Positions 14,101 through 24,330 of a DNA stretch of 64,000 nt are shown piece after piece. The translations under genes were made by a program, and so were the position numbers. The DNA comes from Valencia hispanica (Eukaryota; Chordata; Actinopteri; Cyprinodontiformes; Valenciidae). Below the pieces are notes generated by a model. It had not been told where the DNA came from and searched no databases. It was given only the letters and a program-made list of their open reading frames with translations. The stretch covers positions 31,285,461 to 31,349,460 of the forward strand of contig OY747713.1 of assembly GCA_963556495.2 (NCBI GenBank). The letters run 5' to 3'. Within the stretch, counting starts at the first letter, position 1. Each line of letters starts with the position of its first letter.

Positions 14101-15199
14101 TATATTATGTATATAATAATGGACTGAGTAGAGCTGCAAAACAAAAGCCAATTCTTCCAAAGAAAACATCCAGACGTCTCAAATCTACTAAAACCTTGTG
14201 GGAGGATGTGTTTTTAGCTGATGAAGTCAGACTTTCCATCATTTCAAAAATGTGTGGTTGACACAAAAACAGAACTGAAAAATTATATAAACAGCATATC
14301 CAAAGTAAAACATAGATTCAAAGTATTAGTAAGTAAGTATTAGTTTAAAAGCTGTGGACTCTAATGTAACACGGTTAATGTACATTTTTTATTTGTTTTC
14401 CAAGTCTTACAGACTTCTGTTTTTCAGTTGAATTGTACATATGATTATATATATATATATATACAAAATAGGTTTTGAGAGCCACTCTAAATGTTAAGTC
14501 TTGTTTTTAAATCAAATAAAAGCTAAAGCTTGCATACTTGCAAAAACCAGACATCACAAACTGGAAATCCATGTTTAATTTAAATTAATTTTATGACTTC
14601 TTTTCTGTCACGTACTGAAACAAAAAAAATTTAACACCATTCACTTTCATTATCCCTGTTAAAACATTTAGGCTCCACGCATCTTTTTTGAATAGTATCC
14701 ACCACAAAATCCCAATCAATCACATAACGTTTGTTGAAGTCTTAGCCAAGTTATTTAGTTTTACTTTTCAGTGTACAGGACAACATTTGCACAACCTAAT
14801 CTGTTACAATTTGAACCTTTTCTTATATGGCCGTGGATAAGTTGCTGAGCAAAGCAACCGTAACCGGCAGATAAAGTTTCCCTAGAAAATGTGCCTCTCT
14901 GTAGGTGTTGCTTTACGAGTATCACTGCTTTACATGTGCACATATTTAGAATGAACCCCTCCACCCCCTACAAACAAGGACCATAGCGTCAGAGTGAATG
15001 TGCCAGCCAGCCGGCCAGCCCACCTCCTCCTCCTTCTCCTTCTCCTTCTCCTCCTCCTCCTCCTCCTCTCCTCACCTTCAGACGCCTCTGCTCCCTGAGG
15101 GGATTGCACAGCTGGGGGCCTCTCCGTGGCAGGTTGTCCTGAGGGCATTACCTCCTCCTGCACTCCATTCTGACAGGGATCGTCCATAGTTGTGACCAT
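369..15199 (-). CDS. pals2: PALS2 / MPP6, MAGUK p55 scaffold protein (spliced gene, 12 coding exons)
   Basis: Membrane-associated guanylate kinase of the p55 family, a scaffold that links polarity and adhesion proteins under the plasma membrane. Core coding exons in transcript order: 8533-8417, 7867-7715, 5032-4880, 4757-4530, 3863-3732, 3639-3543, 2306-2238, 2156-1995, 1641-1439, 1304-1176, 545-369. All have AG acceptors and GT donors and join in frame to 1620 nt, 539 residues plus stop; human PALS2 has 540. An upstream exon (15199-15076) adds 41 residues plus a junction alanine, giving 581. Domain order is L27, L27, PDZ, SH3, HOOK, GuK. The choice of PALS2 over the paralogue MPP2 rests on remembered human sequences: a start MQQ, the GuK segment [10 protein letters not shown] and [12 protein letters not shown] match PALS2 better. 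Which teleost duplicate (a or b) this is cannot be told. npy lies upstream in the same orientation. Confidence 0.95.
546..1994. other. pals2 introns, GuK region
   Basis: Intron sequence between the GuK exons (546-1175, 1305-1438, 1642-1994). I see no repeat, RNA gene or extra exon in it. Confidence 0.6.
2238..3863 (-). other. pals2: pals2 SH3 and HOOK exons
   Basis: Exons 3863-3732 (44 codons), 3639-3543 and 2306-2238 encode the SH3 fold and the basic HOOK linker. Recognisable segments are [28 protein letters not shown] SH3 sequence (here [11 protein letters not shown]), [15 protein letters not shown] and a five-lysine run before MMYLT. The lysine-rich HOOK is where protein 4.1 family proteins bind in p55 relatives. 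The 3543/2306 junction splits a glycine codon (G|GA) and the 2238/2156 junction splits a glutamate codon (G|AA). The 1.2 kb intron between 3543 and 2306 carries a decayed Tc1-like fragment. Confidence 0.93.
2600..3420 (-). mobile_element. decayed Tc1-like transposon remnant
   Basis: Within a pals2 intron, the minus-strand frame at 2605-2895 keeps the shape of a Tc1 transposase C-terminus: [14 protein letters not shown] stands where NPIENLWxxLKxxV is expected, and it ends near VTKY as many Tc1 proteins do. The adjoining frame at 3074-3412 is open but less clear and may be the preceding part. No terminal repeats were found. Not functional. Confidence 0.55.
3864..4529. other. pals2 intron, no feature seen
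   Basis: AT-rich intron sequence between the SH3 and PDZ exons. No repeat or conserved element recognised. Confidence 0.5.
4530..4757 (-). other. pals2: pals2 PDZ-domain exon
   Basis: A single 76-codon exon starting [20 protein letters not shown] and ending [10 protein letters not shown]. It covers most of the PDZ domain, including [17 protein letters not shown], and is nearly identical to human PALS2 as remembered. The acceptor is ccttgcag and the donor gtaaaa; both borders are phase 0. PDZ domains of this family bind C-terminal tails of membrane proteins. Confidence 0.95.
5330..5745 (+). mobile_element. LINE ORF2 C-terminal fragment with 3' end
   Basis: Plus-strand frames give [20 protein letters not shown] followed, after frame breaks, by [20 protein letters not shown] sequence. 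This is the C-terminus typical of a fish non-LTR retrotransposon (Rex1/Babar- or L2-like; family uncertain). It ends in TCAATAAAGTATTTTTGAATTGAATTGA-like DNA, a LINE 3' end with a short tandem tail. It is 5'-truncated and in the opposite orientation to pals2. The same 3' end recurs at about 57.64-57.78 kb. Confidence 0.65.
6190..6690. repeat. AGCTA-rich degenerate tandem repeat, period about 90 bp
   Basis: The phrase agcagctagtgttagctacttttagc recurs in variant forms starting near 6268, 6358, 6451, 6540 and 6626, spaced 86-93 bp. Each unit also carries a tagcaagttagcat-like segment and a gatgctaca-like segment. The surrounding 5.98-6.2 kb is similarly rich in TTAGC/GCTAA words. This is a minisatellite in a pals2 intron. 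Confidence 0.75.
6919..6985. repeat. inverted repeat, 25-bp arms
   Basis: The left arm 6919-6943 and right arm 6961-6985 are reverse complements with one mismatch, separated by a 17-base loop. The left arm contains the core of an internal palindrome (TTAGAGATATATCTCTAA). It could be a collapsed MITE or a simple hairpin. Confidence 0.8.
6986..7714. other. pals2 intron, no feature seen
   Basis: Unique-looking intron sequence. A short duplication (cctcagtaggaaacagggt / cctcagtaggtaacagggt, near 7334-7370) is the only structure noted. Confidence 0.4.
9370..9610 (+). mobile_element. decayed DNA-transposon fragment, probably Tc1-like
   Basis: ggggatggcagcatcatgctgtgtggg resembles the Tc1 region encoding GGGSIMLWG. 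It is followed by frame-broken sequence. No terminal repeats were found. Confidence 0.45.
9988..11078 (+). mobile_element. non-autonomous TTAA-flanked DNA transposon (Kolobok-like) with first exon
   Basis: The ends are TTAA-AGGCATACTCCGCAACTTT on the left and its reverse complement AAAGTTGCGGAGTATGCCT-TTAA on the right. That gives about 19-bp terminal inverted repeats and a TTAA target duplication. Piggybac and Kolobok both use TTAA; the AGG terminus fits Kolobok better, but the family is an inference. Inside, an ATG at 10213 opens about 63 codons ([15 protein letters not shown]..., with [13 protein letters not shown]) that run into a GTAAGT donor at about 10402. No transposase core follows. 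It lies antisense within a pals2 intron. Confidence 0.75.
11350..11430 (+). pseudogene. THAP-like zinc-finger start, fragment
   Basis: One plus-strand frame reads [17 protein letters not shown], which resembles the start of a THAP domain (C-x4-C then basic sequence), and then hits a stop. THAP domains occur in P-element and some Kolobok transposases. The boundaries of any parent element are not visible. Confidence 0.35.
12993..13497 (+). mobile_element. TTAA-flanked MITE, copy A
   Basis: The left end is TTAA-AGGGGCTATATGCAAttttc. The right end is gttGCATATAGCCTCT-TTAA. This gives an imperfect terminal inverted repeat of about 20 bp with TTAA on both sides. It contains a GC-rich patch (cgcagcgcgcgcccgtccgc) and no long reading frame. 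The same element lies in the opposite orientation at 35767-36281. Confidence 0.8.
13498..14960. other. pals2 intron, no gene seen
   Basis: AT-rich intron DNA. A short (TA)n run sits at about 14444-14462. Nothing else recognised. Confidence 0.5.
15014..15071. repeat. polypurine/polypyrimidine tract (TCC/TTC)n
   Basis: A near-pure pyrimidine run on the plus strand. It starts a few bases inside the intron after the donor of the pals2 extension exon, so on the pals2 strand the donor is followed by a GAGGAGGA-type purine tract. Confidence 0.9.
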
Positions 15200-15344
15200 A
15201 GCCAGGTCCTCCTGCTCTTCTTTCCTTCCAACCACCACAAGTATGCTAAGGCAAACCAGTGGTAAACCACCAGTAGCAGCAGTTATATCTTCTGTTGTCC
15301 AACTACGTCTGTTGTCTTTTCTAGCACTGCCGACTTGTTAAACT
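15076..15344 (-). other. pals2: pals2 upstream exon encoding an N-terminal extension
   Basis: On the minus strand an acceptor (tttctcag) at 15345 is followed by 269 exon bases and a good donor, GAAG|gtgagg. The first ATG in the exon (15199) has G at -3 and G at +4, and opens 41 codons beginning [12 protein letters not shown] with another ATG four codons on. The last base G joins to CC of the 8535 acceptor to make GCC ATG CAA CAG, so the frame runs straight into the MQQ start of the core protein. Human MPP2 is remembered to have an upstream N-terminal segment ending in Ala-Met-Gln-Gln, a comparable junction. The extension is acidic and looks disordered. The acceptor is less certain than the donor, and use in mRNA is inferred. 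Confidence 0.7.
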
Positions 15345-17406
15345 CTGAGAAAAATTAAAGAGAAAGAGTACAGAGGACAAAAAAGGGGGATTAGGGACAG
15401 AGGATTAAAAAACATGAGACAAAACAAGTGTGGATTGAATCAGATCATTATTAGAGGATATCCACAGAGAGAGGGGAGTGATGAGGAAAAGGAATGATGA
15501 CCAGTTCGGTGTTTGTCAATCCACTCACTCTACTCTGACTTTAATACCTTCTCATACTCAACTCCACCTCCTTTTTTTGTTGATCTCACACAGAAACACA
15601 CATACACTTATAATCCCTCAATCCTCTCCTGCTGCGGTTGCTTGAGTGCCCTTCCTCTTGGATCCCCCACCCTAACCGAACTCAAGTTACCCTTCTCGTC
15701 TTGACTGAAGCACCCATGCACGCACACACACACACTTGCATTTGTCATTATGCAAGTAAACTTACACAAGTCTAACTGAAGGGGGGCTGACCTTACATTC
15801 CTACTCTTTTCCTTCCTTTTTCTTTCATTCATACTCAAAGTTATGGCTTCTTAGTACTTCCAGTTTGTGCAGATTGTCAACCAAATGTATTCTTTTAGTG
15901 GCTATCCACTTCCTTAGAATTAATGTTTTCTACAATGCAAGTTTCTATATCAGGGTAAGTGAGGTGCTCACAGAACTACACACACATTTTTGGGCTGCAG
16001 TTTAAGCTGCTCCAATATCTCAAAGCAAGACACTTGCTGTTCTTTTATAACATATACTTTGACCAGATTTTTTCTTTTGGTGTCATATTTTAGCGAATGA
16101 ATATAGAAAGCCCCGAAAAAAGAAAGTAAAAAAAAAATGAAAGGAAACAAGTCATAGATGGCAATGTAATACCAAGTGCGCCTCATTTGGCAATTTTGCT
16201 ATGGCAATTTATGTTAACATGCTAATTAGTGCCAACCAGCTAGGGCTAGCTGGTTGCCATTTGTGAGTTTAGCATTTGCATTTAGCAAATCCTAAATGCT
16301 TCAAAAGGGTGACAGCTTTGTACCAAAGTGTTGTCACTTAGGCTTTATTGCTATCATGCTAACATGCTAGTTAGCACAAAGCAGCCAAGGTTGCTTGTAA
16401 GTCATGATCTAATTGCTTTTACTTAAACCAGAAAAGCAACAAACATTCCTACTGCTGCCGAAATATTATAATGAATTACAATAAAATACAGTTACAAAGT
16501 TATCTATAACCGTTATTAGATGGAAAGGTGATTATGCACAGAATGTTTGATCGGTTTCTTAATTTCTTCTCTACATTGTAACAAAAGTATAACAAGCTGA
16601 TATTAGCCATTTAATTAGTCAGGTTATTTGCCTGTTTGGCCAGTCTGTAGTCCTTATGCCACTTGTAGCTTGTAATAAGAGTGATAAGTAGTGCTCTTTC
16701 CGTTTAGTAGACTCTACCCTACAAGTTTTTTACAGCTGGAAGAATTTCTAATAATCTAAATTCGCCTTTACTTAAAGCAGGGGAAAACCAACCTTCTTTC
16801 AACCAGCTGACTGACAGTGCACAGTAAAAGGCTGGGTAAGGAGGATTCTGTATTACTCTGTGCTCTATGCAGGTGAAAATAGTTCCAGTCCCTTTTAATG
16901 CACTTTCTCTAGCGTTAAATAGGATGTAAACCTCATTTTTGTGGTTTGGTAACGATAACTTTTTAAAACCAGGGTTTATATTGATATTAGAACTTGGCTC
17001 TAGCCAATTGTAAAATTTGCTCCTTAATGTTAAAAGAGATGGCAACTTTGTTTCAGTGTTTCTTCTGTGTCCTATTTAAAAATTACCATGACTCAGATTA
17101 TAAAGAAAGTTTACACAGACATACATTTGGACACAATTATTGCTCTATTAGTTGGCAAAAATGTAAACGGTTCAGCATAGCTCTATTTACCAATAACTAT
17201 TCAAAACCATTAGATTTGAATGATTTCACCACTTAAGTACAATAATGTACTTACAGAATGATTAATCAGAGTGTCATCATTGCTAAATTTGTTCATAACA
17301 TAGACCAACAGAGCTTAGTTCGCTAACTGGTTGGATAGTTTGCTGGTCATGTTGTTGTTAGGCCAATCGAATGGTCAGTCAGTCGGTCCACTGGTTGGTC
17401 CGATCA
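15345..17406. other. pals2 intron, mostly unique sequence
   Basis: Intron DNA with a small perfect hairpin (AACCAGCTAG-GG-CTAGCTGGTT, near 16234-16255) inside TTAGC/GCTAA-rich DNA at about 16200-16400. No exon or named repeat recognised. Confidence 0.45.
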
Positions 17407-18222
17407 GTGATTAGTAGGCATGGGCCGGTTACCAGTTTCAAGGTATACCGCGTATGAAAAAGTCGAGGTTTAAAAACCACTAAAATTTTCCGTCATACCG
17501 CCCCCGCAGTATAAGCGTTTTTTTTTTTTTTTCATGTGCGTCTCGTCGGGGAGAAAGTAAAGATCCCTCATGAAGCTAAAGCGTAAAGTGTCCCCCCCCA
17601 CACACACACACCTCCGTTTGATGTGAGTGACAAACGAACAGCGCTGCAGGCTGTGTGATGACTGAACTTTTTCCACCATCTCTAAGCGGTTGTTTGGGAA
17701 TACTTCGGCTACCGTAAAAAGCCAGACATTCACGGCTTGGAAGAAGAAGGTCGCCCGACGTGCAAAACGTGCTTGAGAACAGTGGAAGCCCGAGGAGGCA
17801 ATACATGGAATATGATAGCGCATGTTCGGGAGCACCACCCATTGTTGTATGCTAAATTCAAGGTAAAGTTAATGCTGTCTTGAAATGAACGAGCGTATTA
17901 GCGCCTGACATTAGTGAAATGAGCTTGTTACCTTGGCAGATATGGTAACTACCTTATCTTTTCTTCATCTCTATCCTTAGTAACTTTTTTTTAATTGAGG
18001 TAGATAATGGTAACTAGCATGCTAATGATGATTTATCTAAGCATGCTAGTTAGTTACCATATCTGCCTCACTAAAAAGTGTTTTTTCCTTAAAAAAAAAA
18101 AGAATACAGACATTCAAAATACACATTTTAGAGCTGTAATCATAATACCGTGAAACCGTGATATTTTTGCCTATGGTTATCATACCGTCAGAATCTCATA
18201 CCGGCCCATGCCTAGTGATTAG
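17407..18222 (+). mobile_element. non-autonomous hAT transposon with BED zinc-finger exon
   Basis: The element spans 17415-18214, bounded by TAGGCATGGGCCGGT and ACCGGCCCATGCCTA, with the exact 8-bp duplication GTGATTAG on each side (17407-17414 and 18215-18222). An 8-bp target duplication defines the hAT group. Inside, a frame from about 17700 reads YFGYRKKPDIHG, then CKTC at 17761-17772 and HVREHH, a BED-type zinc finger (Cys pair plus His pair). It ends at a GTAAAG donor at 17863. The catalytic hAT domain is absent. An inner inverted repeat (GGCAGATATGGTAACTA, 17936 versus 18068) lies near the right end. Confidence 0.88.
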
Positions 18223-19914
18223 TGACGAATTGCTTGATTAACAAGGTGCTTGGTTTGATAATTGGTTGGTCAGCCAGCCCCCTGTATGGTCAGTTGGTTG
18301 GGCGGATTAAGTTTGTAGTTAGTTTCATTGGTTGCTCGTTCAACAACTACAACACAGATTGTACACAAGGGCAATCATAAAATAAGTTTATTCAGTGCAA
18401 AAATGCATTTTAAAAAGACTTAAAGTATCCCACTGCAATTAGGAAGAAGTGGGATGAATCAGACAACAGCCTCCTCCCTTTCAGCATCCATCAAGCTCCT
18501 GCCACAGTGACACAGCTGTGCATCGAGCAGATCCGTCTGCTTTAATCTGGCCCATCCTTAACCCTACCAGTCAACCCCTCCCCCATCAGTGGACGCAGAG
18601 TTTTAATCTGGCCAGGAAAGCGCAGGATTACAGTTTCAGTCTCTGCCTCTTTCACCGCTATCTGTTGGTTAAAACGTCTCTGCCACTTTGGCCTTCTTTA
18701 TCTACAGGAGAGTGGGGATGCAAGCAGGCCATGAGTATCAAGTGTTACAGCACACATCTCCTGGTGAGGTACAAGCATTTCAAAATGAGCGCACGCACGC
18801 ATACATGCACGTAAGCACACGCACACACAGAAATCTATCCATTAAAATGTCAGTTTAGGTTTTCCACATCACATAATCAAACGATGGAACTGATATTATG
18901 TAGAGTTTGACATAAAACAGCAGCATGACAAGAGCACAGGGTTCCAAAGAAAAGCAACAACTGATCAAACTTCAAGTCTTGAAGCAATACTGTGTTGTTT
19001 TATTAACTACTTTTTGTATATAGACAGATAAAAGAGAAGCCTGCGTGGTATAAAAGAACTCTGTACCCTAATCAAACTACAATATTTCACTGCCTTTTAG
19101 GCTTGGGCAAAATCTTGAAAAACATTGCACATAAGGATTAACTTCTGCAATGATAAACGCCTTGCTACAACAGTATGTTTTAACTTCAAAGGCCAGCAGT
19201 GTTCCCGATTGACCTATCACAATGTCTGCTTGCAGTTGGTCCAGTACATCAGCACTGTTGAAGCTGTGTTTACCTCTGCCAGGTGGTGCAGTCCGGTCTT
19301 ACAGGCTGCTCATAAGTAGGCGAAGACCTGCAGGGAGATGCACATCATGTTGTATTCCTGACATACATGAACATTCAGACATAACCATGTACCCCGGCAG
19401 TCAAACAATGAACAGTGAACAAATGTATCCCCCCCGCCGATTATCCGTTTCATTGATCAACGTCATCTCTGCCTGTTGTGAGTAAGCAACCTCACTTGCA
19501 GAGTCAGCCGTTGGTCAGTCTGAAGAACATCGAACAGAGATATCTCAAGTCGCTGATTGTGCTCAGCTATTCAAGCATGCCTGCATCATCAGCTGGTACT
19601 GTGAAGTAAACAAAGTGAATGGCCACTATTTTTTAGAAGTAATGACAAAGCGGTGTGTATTTTCTCCCTCCGGGAAGGCTCTGCTCTCATTTTCAGTGGC
19701 AAAACCAGATGTGAAGTAACTAGTCCGAGAGCATTATGCCGAGGTTTATGATCAGTCACTGATCAAGAGCCATGGTTAGATACATTTTGAAATTCACCAT
19801 TATAAAATCTAATGCTTGTGTCTTTTTATACAGCTTGCTTTAGGAAAGAGGTGAAAGGAAATAAAATCTGAAGAAAGGAAAATAAGGAGAAAAATGTCAT
19901 GATCAAGTTCTGAC

Positions 19915-19990
19915 TCTTGTCCCATGATGGACTGGCAACCCGTCCAGGGTGTACTCCACTTTTCACCTATTGACTGCCAGAGATAGCCAT
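19915..19990 (+). repeat. SINE fragment
   Basis: gatggactggcaacccgtccagggtgtactcc matches the internal part of the tRNA-derived SINE found whole at 45179-45570, in the opposite orientation. Only this core is present. Confidence 0.55.
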
Positions 19991-20434
19991 CATCAGCAGC
20001 CTCACGACCATGACAGTATTGAATCTGTTTAGAAATTACGTGGATGAATGGAAGTCCTGACTTTCCTTACAGCCCATAAGTAAATATTTTTCCAAGTCTG
20101 TTGACAACAGCCACACAATATTTATATATCCACAGATTATAGAGATTACTTTCTACCGCAGAGCATTGGAGTTCATCGCAACCTACCAAACCACCAGTGA
20201 TTATTGTCTGTTGCAATGGGTTGGATGGTAGACTAAAGTTTTTATTTACAAATCCATTCTCATTATTCTTCTACCTTCATAACAGGAAGTATAAAAAAAT
20301 TCTAGAGTCTGACAGATTACCAAACCCACTCTATCCCGCTATTGGTTCAAGGGGTGCTGAGGCCTGAGGCTTGAAGTTTAGGGAAGTAAATATAATACAT
20401 ACAATATTTGTAAATATCAGTCATCACCCACAGA

Positions 20435-20498
20435 AGTAATATTATTGTCAGATATCGATACCGGCCTAAATGTTCTTATCGGTCCATCCCTAGTAATC
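20435..20498. mobile_element. hAT-like transposon end
   Basis: atcgataccggcctaaatgttcttatcggtccatccctag resembles one end of a non-autonomous hAT element; the other end was not found. Confidence 0.3.
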
Positions 20499-21479
20499 AA
20501 TGTTTTTTCTGGGGTTCTTTAGTGGTTGATGCACTGTTGGAGTAACTTTGGTCAGCTACCTTGGCATGATGTTTTAAAAGTGCTTCAAATTCTCACCAAC
20601 CAAGGCCATGCTGGTGAGCTTAGGGTAGGGTAACCCAGGAAGCGGAAATGCTGCCACCACAATAGTGAACTACCACAATATTGGTATAGGAACATTTATG
20701 TTTCTGTAGGTAAGTTGCGATGCTGTGTGAATATATTACACACAGATCTGAAATCTTCAACTGTTGTTTAACAGAATCCAACCCACTTATTGAAGGACAC
20801 AACAGTAATTGTAAAACTGACTAAAAACGTTCCAAAAAAAATAATAAACAAGTGTTAAAACTCAAAACTACAAAGCATCACTTGACTGTTGCTGATGAGC
20901 TGTTCTGTGGAGTCAACATCCAACCTTCCACATACTTAATAACCAAAACATTAAGATTGTTGAACAAATCTTACAATTATAGTCACGTCTTCCCATTTTG
21001 CTTTGACTAAAAAGTGCCCTGCTGAAGAAGTTAAGGGGGTCGGCTGATTAGGCAACAAGGATCAAGATCATGTTGGCCAAGTTTATTGGAAGTGAAAGAT
21101 ATCCTGTGGAAGAATGTTAATTGAGGCAGAAACACCAAAACAGTTCCTCTTCAATTCATCCAGTCAAAGGCCCAAAAAAAAAAGAAAAAAAAAAAAGAGG
21201 GAGGACTAAAACTTAGCAGAGAAAGAGGAAGGATGGGCAGCAACCTATTGTTGAGGAGTGAATAAAAGCGGGCAGAGGAGTTGGGAGATTTTCAGTCAGG
21301 GTGTCGAGGGAGAGATTCAGAACATGAGAGCAAGGCATATATAAAAGGCAGCCTAGAAACAGAAGAGAGAACAATCCTTAAACATTAGACTGGGTTGAGG
21401 GAAAAGCCTCTGAAGGATGAGAAGGAAGACATTAGAGAAACTGAAAGAACAAAGAGAGCTAACAGTACCAGCTGAACAA

Positions 21480-24330
21480 CTTTGTAAGTCGTTTCTACAC
21501 AAACTAAAACATTATGCTATCTGAATTCCCAAGCAAACTTTGGGGCGAAATTAGCTTCCCCTGCAATAAAAGCAGAGAATTTTGTGAAGGAGTCCATTTG
21601 CATGCAACACCTAAAGAAGTTCAGTTTGAACAAGCAATTCATTTATTTTCCACACTGCCCTATTGCTGGAGCTCCTCATATCTTAACATGGCTTCTGTCA
21701 AATCCTCATTCCTCCTCCTGGGACGGGAGATGGAGAGAGAGAGGGGGGAAAAAAGGCATTTGCAATTCTGGCTGCCATTGGCTGAATAAAGGAGCCAACA
21801 AAAGCCCTCTGAACGCCTGTGGTTGCCAGGCGCTCAGATGATGGACAGCTCATGGAAGAGGGATTATGAGGGAGGATCAGAGAGTTTGTTTTTGTATAAA
21901 TTATCATCGCTGTGCAGCTCAGGTTGGCATGTGTGTGTACATATGCACAATATTAAAGCAAAAGGAAAAAATAAAAAAAATCAAGCTTTTATAACTTACA
22001 ACTGGATTAAGCATCACTGGGTATTATTAAAACCCTCGTACTGTACACACAAGAAAAGTCCTATTAATTGGCCAAGGTTTGGAAAATCCAACATTTGGTT
22101 TAAATACATTTTCTCAGCAGAAAGAAATCATTCACTCTCTTAAACTAAATTTTAAGAGGCACAATCGCCTTAAAATACATTAAAAATACAATTTATACTT
22201 TTATCTCAATAATCCATGTTTTCCTGGAGTATAAATATGACATGGCAGAGAGGACCACTTCTTTTAGACACAGGCAACTTAGAATACCTAAATCTCACTG
22301 TCAGAGAAAACTGTCTGCATCTCAGGGTCCCCGAGTGTCCACAACATTAATTAGATACCCAATAAAAACCAACCAACTGGCTGTTTTACTGGCATGCTTA
22401 GGAAAAGCACGGTTTGCTCAACTCTACAGGGACTTTAACTAGAAAGGGGTGTTGTGGTCAACTAAAACTAAGTTTGAACTTTTTAACAACTAATACTCCA
22501 CTTTATAGGCAATATTAAGCACGATGGAGGAGCTGTGGAACTGCGTCTCCCAAAAACAAAAAAAACAACCCTGGGGACCTTGTTAGAGTGCATGGCATCG
22601 TTACCTCTTTTAAATACCAAGGGATTATAAATTAACATCTGCTGGACTTAAATGCTCAAATTAAACACTGGTGTTTTTCAACATGGCTGCAATATGACAT
22701 TCATTTATTTTAAAAGTGTCTGCTCTTCACCAAGAGTGCCAACCAAAGTGGATGGCGCTGTATAAAGTTCCCAAAGGGTGCTGCGATTCTCTATACACTT
22801 TGTCTACTGGTATTCATTGCACACGCTGTGCCTTGGGGTTGTATACTGTACACACCACTGAGAACAGCAGCCGTTTTCAGTTCATCTCAATGGCTCGATA
22901 ACCACAAAGAATGAATCTGGACAGTCAGATGTCGTCCAGGGTCGCAGGAGAATATCTAAAAATGTTATTGAGCCCTGAGGTGCAAAGTTTACAGCTTACC
23001 GTCTCAATGCTAGAGGACTGTAACACATATCTATTAAAGCACTTTGCAATTGTGAGTATATTATCCTGGCTGGCTATTCATATAAGCACTCATCTCCCCT
23101 GGCCAAGCCCTCCCTGTCATGCCTCTCACCCATCACCCTCTGCCTCCAGTCAAACCCTATGTAGGTCACTCCATGCGTTACCCCAGCCTCTGAATAAGAG
23201 GATTACACTGCTACCTTTAAGATGGTCATCTTAGCGGAGCAATATCAACATAATATTCAACAATATTGTACAACCAGCATTTAGTCCATTATTTCAGCTG
23301 CTGGGTACTGGACAGTTTCTCACCAATCTATCTGAAATAGTGAGAATCCATCTATGTTGAATCATTATTTGACGCTGAAATCTAAATCGACACCATTCAC
23401 TTCAAAAAATGTATTTCTATTAGCACCCTTCATGCAAAAACGATCCCAATTTCCTCCTTGGTGATGTTCCAGCCGGTGGGATATCAGCTGACCAACGCCA
23501 TTCAGTGGCAGTCTCACAGCAATCTTAATAACGAGCACTCCGTGACATAATCTGAGCTGCCACATGGCGCTGTCTGCCTCTTATATGGCAGCACGGCCGC
23601 CTGTGAATGATCTTTAACAATAAATGTTTTCTTTAAATGAGAAAATAAGGGGGAGGGGAAGGCACAGTGATGCAACAGCACTTAATATGACTGAAAAGTT
23701 TAAGGATGTGGAAGATGATTTTCTCTGATGTCGGGCAGTAAAAGAAAACAGTAACGGCGATGGTGAAAGACCAAACAGAGGGAAGAGATGAGACAATATT
23801 ACTAAAAGGGTTCGTCTTGTCCAGTCTATAAATAGCAGAAAAATAGAGGAAATGGGTGTTCACCAGTATCAAATGGTTTAAAAAGCTGCCGTTTCATAGT
23901 CTGGTAATATGTATCGTCATACCGTCCCGAGAGTCTGAAGACCTTTTATTAAGATGCCAGAAAGACCAGAAGTTTCTCCAGCTGAATGGTGCATGAAGTG
24001 ATTTAGTCCCCCTCCCCCGCCTGTTGCCACAGGTTTAAAGAAGCCTGTTACACTTTTAAAGCTGGTAAACGAGTTGGGCCGTCTGCTTGAGCAGAGCCGG
24101 CAGCTCTCTAACAGAAAATGCTGTGCGTAACTTGTCAACTGTCACCTGCCCATCCCTCTTGTGAAGATAATAACTATAGAGGGATGAGGGGCGCTTCATC
24201 GATTTTCACACCATGACTGGGTTTTTCCCCCTCCCAAAAATATTCTCTTAACACCCAAATTTGCCTTTGTAGTAAAGCAAAGGAAAGGCACAGCAGCCAC
24301 TTTTTTAGCCTGCTGACCAGCAGTTTGGAG
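21480..24330. other. repeat-poor intron block, candidate conserved regulatory DNA
   Basis: About 2.8 kb with no recognisable transposon, microsatellite or exon, in a window otherwise dense in repeats. It has balanced composition and TF-site-like words (for example aattcatttattttcc, cagctgacc, catataagca). It sits in the large first intron of pals2, about 8-10 kb downstream of npy. Conservation cannot be tested here. Confidence 0.3.
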
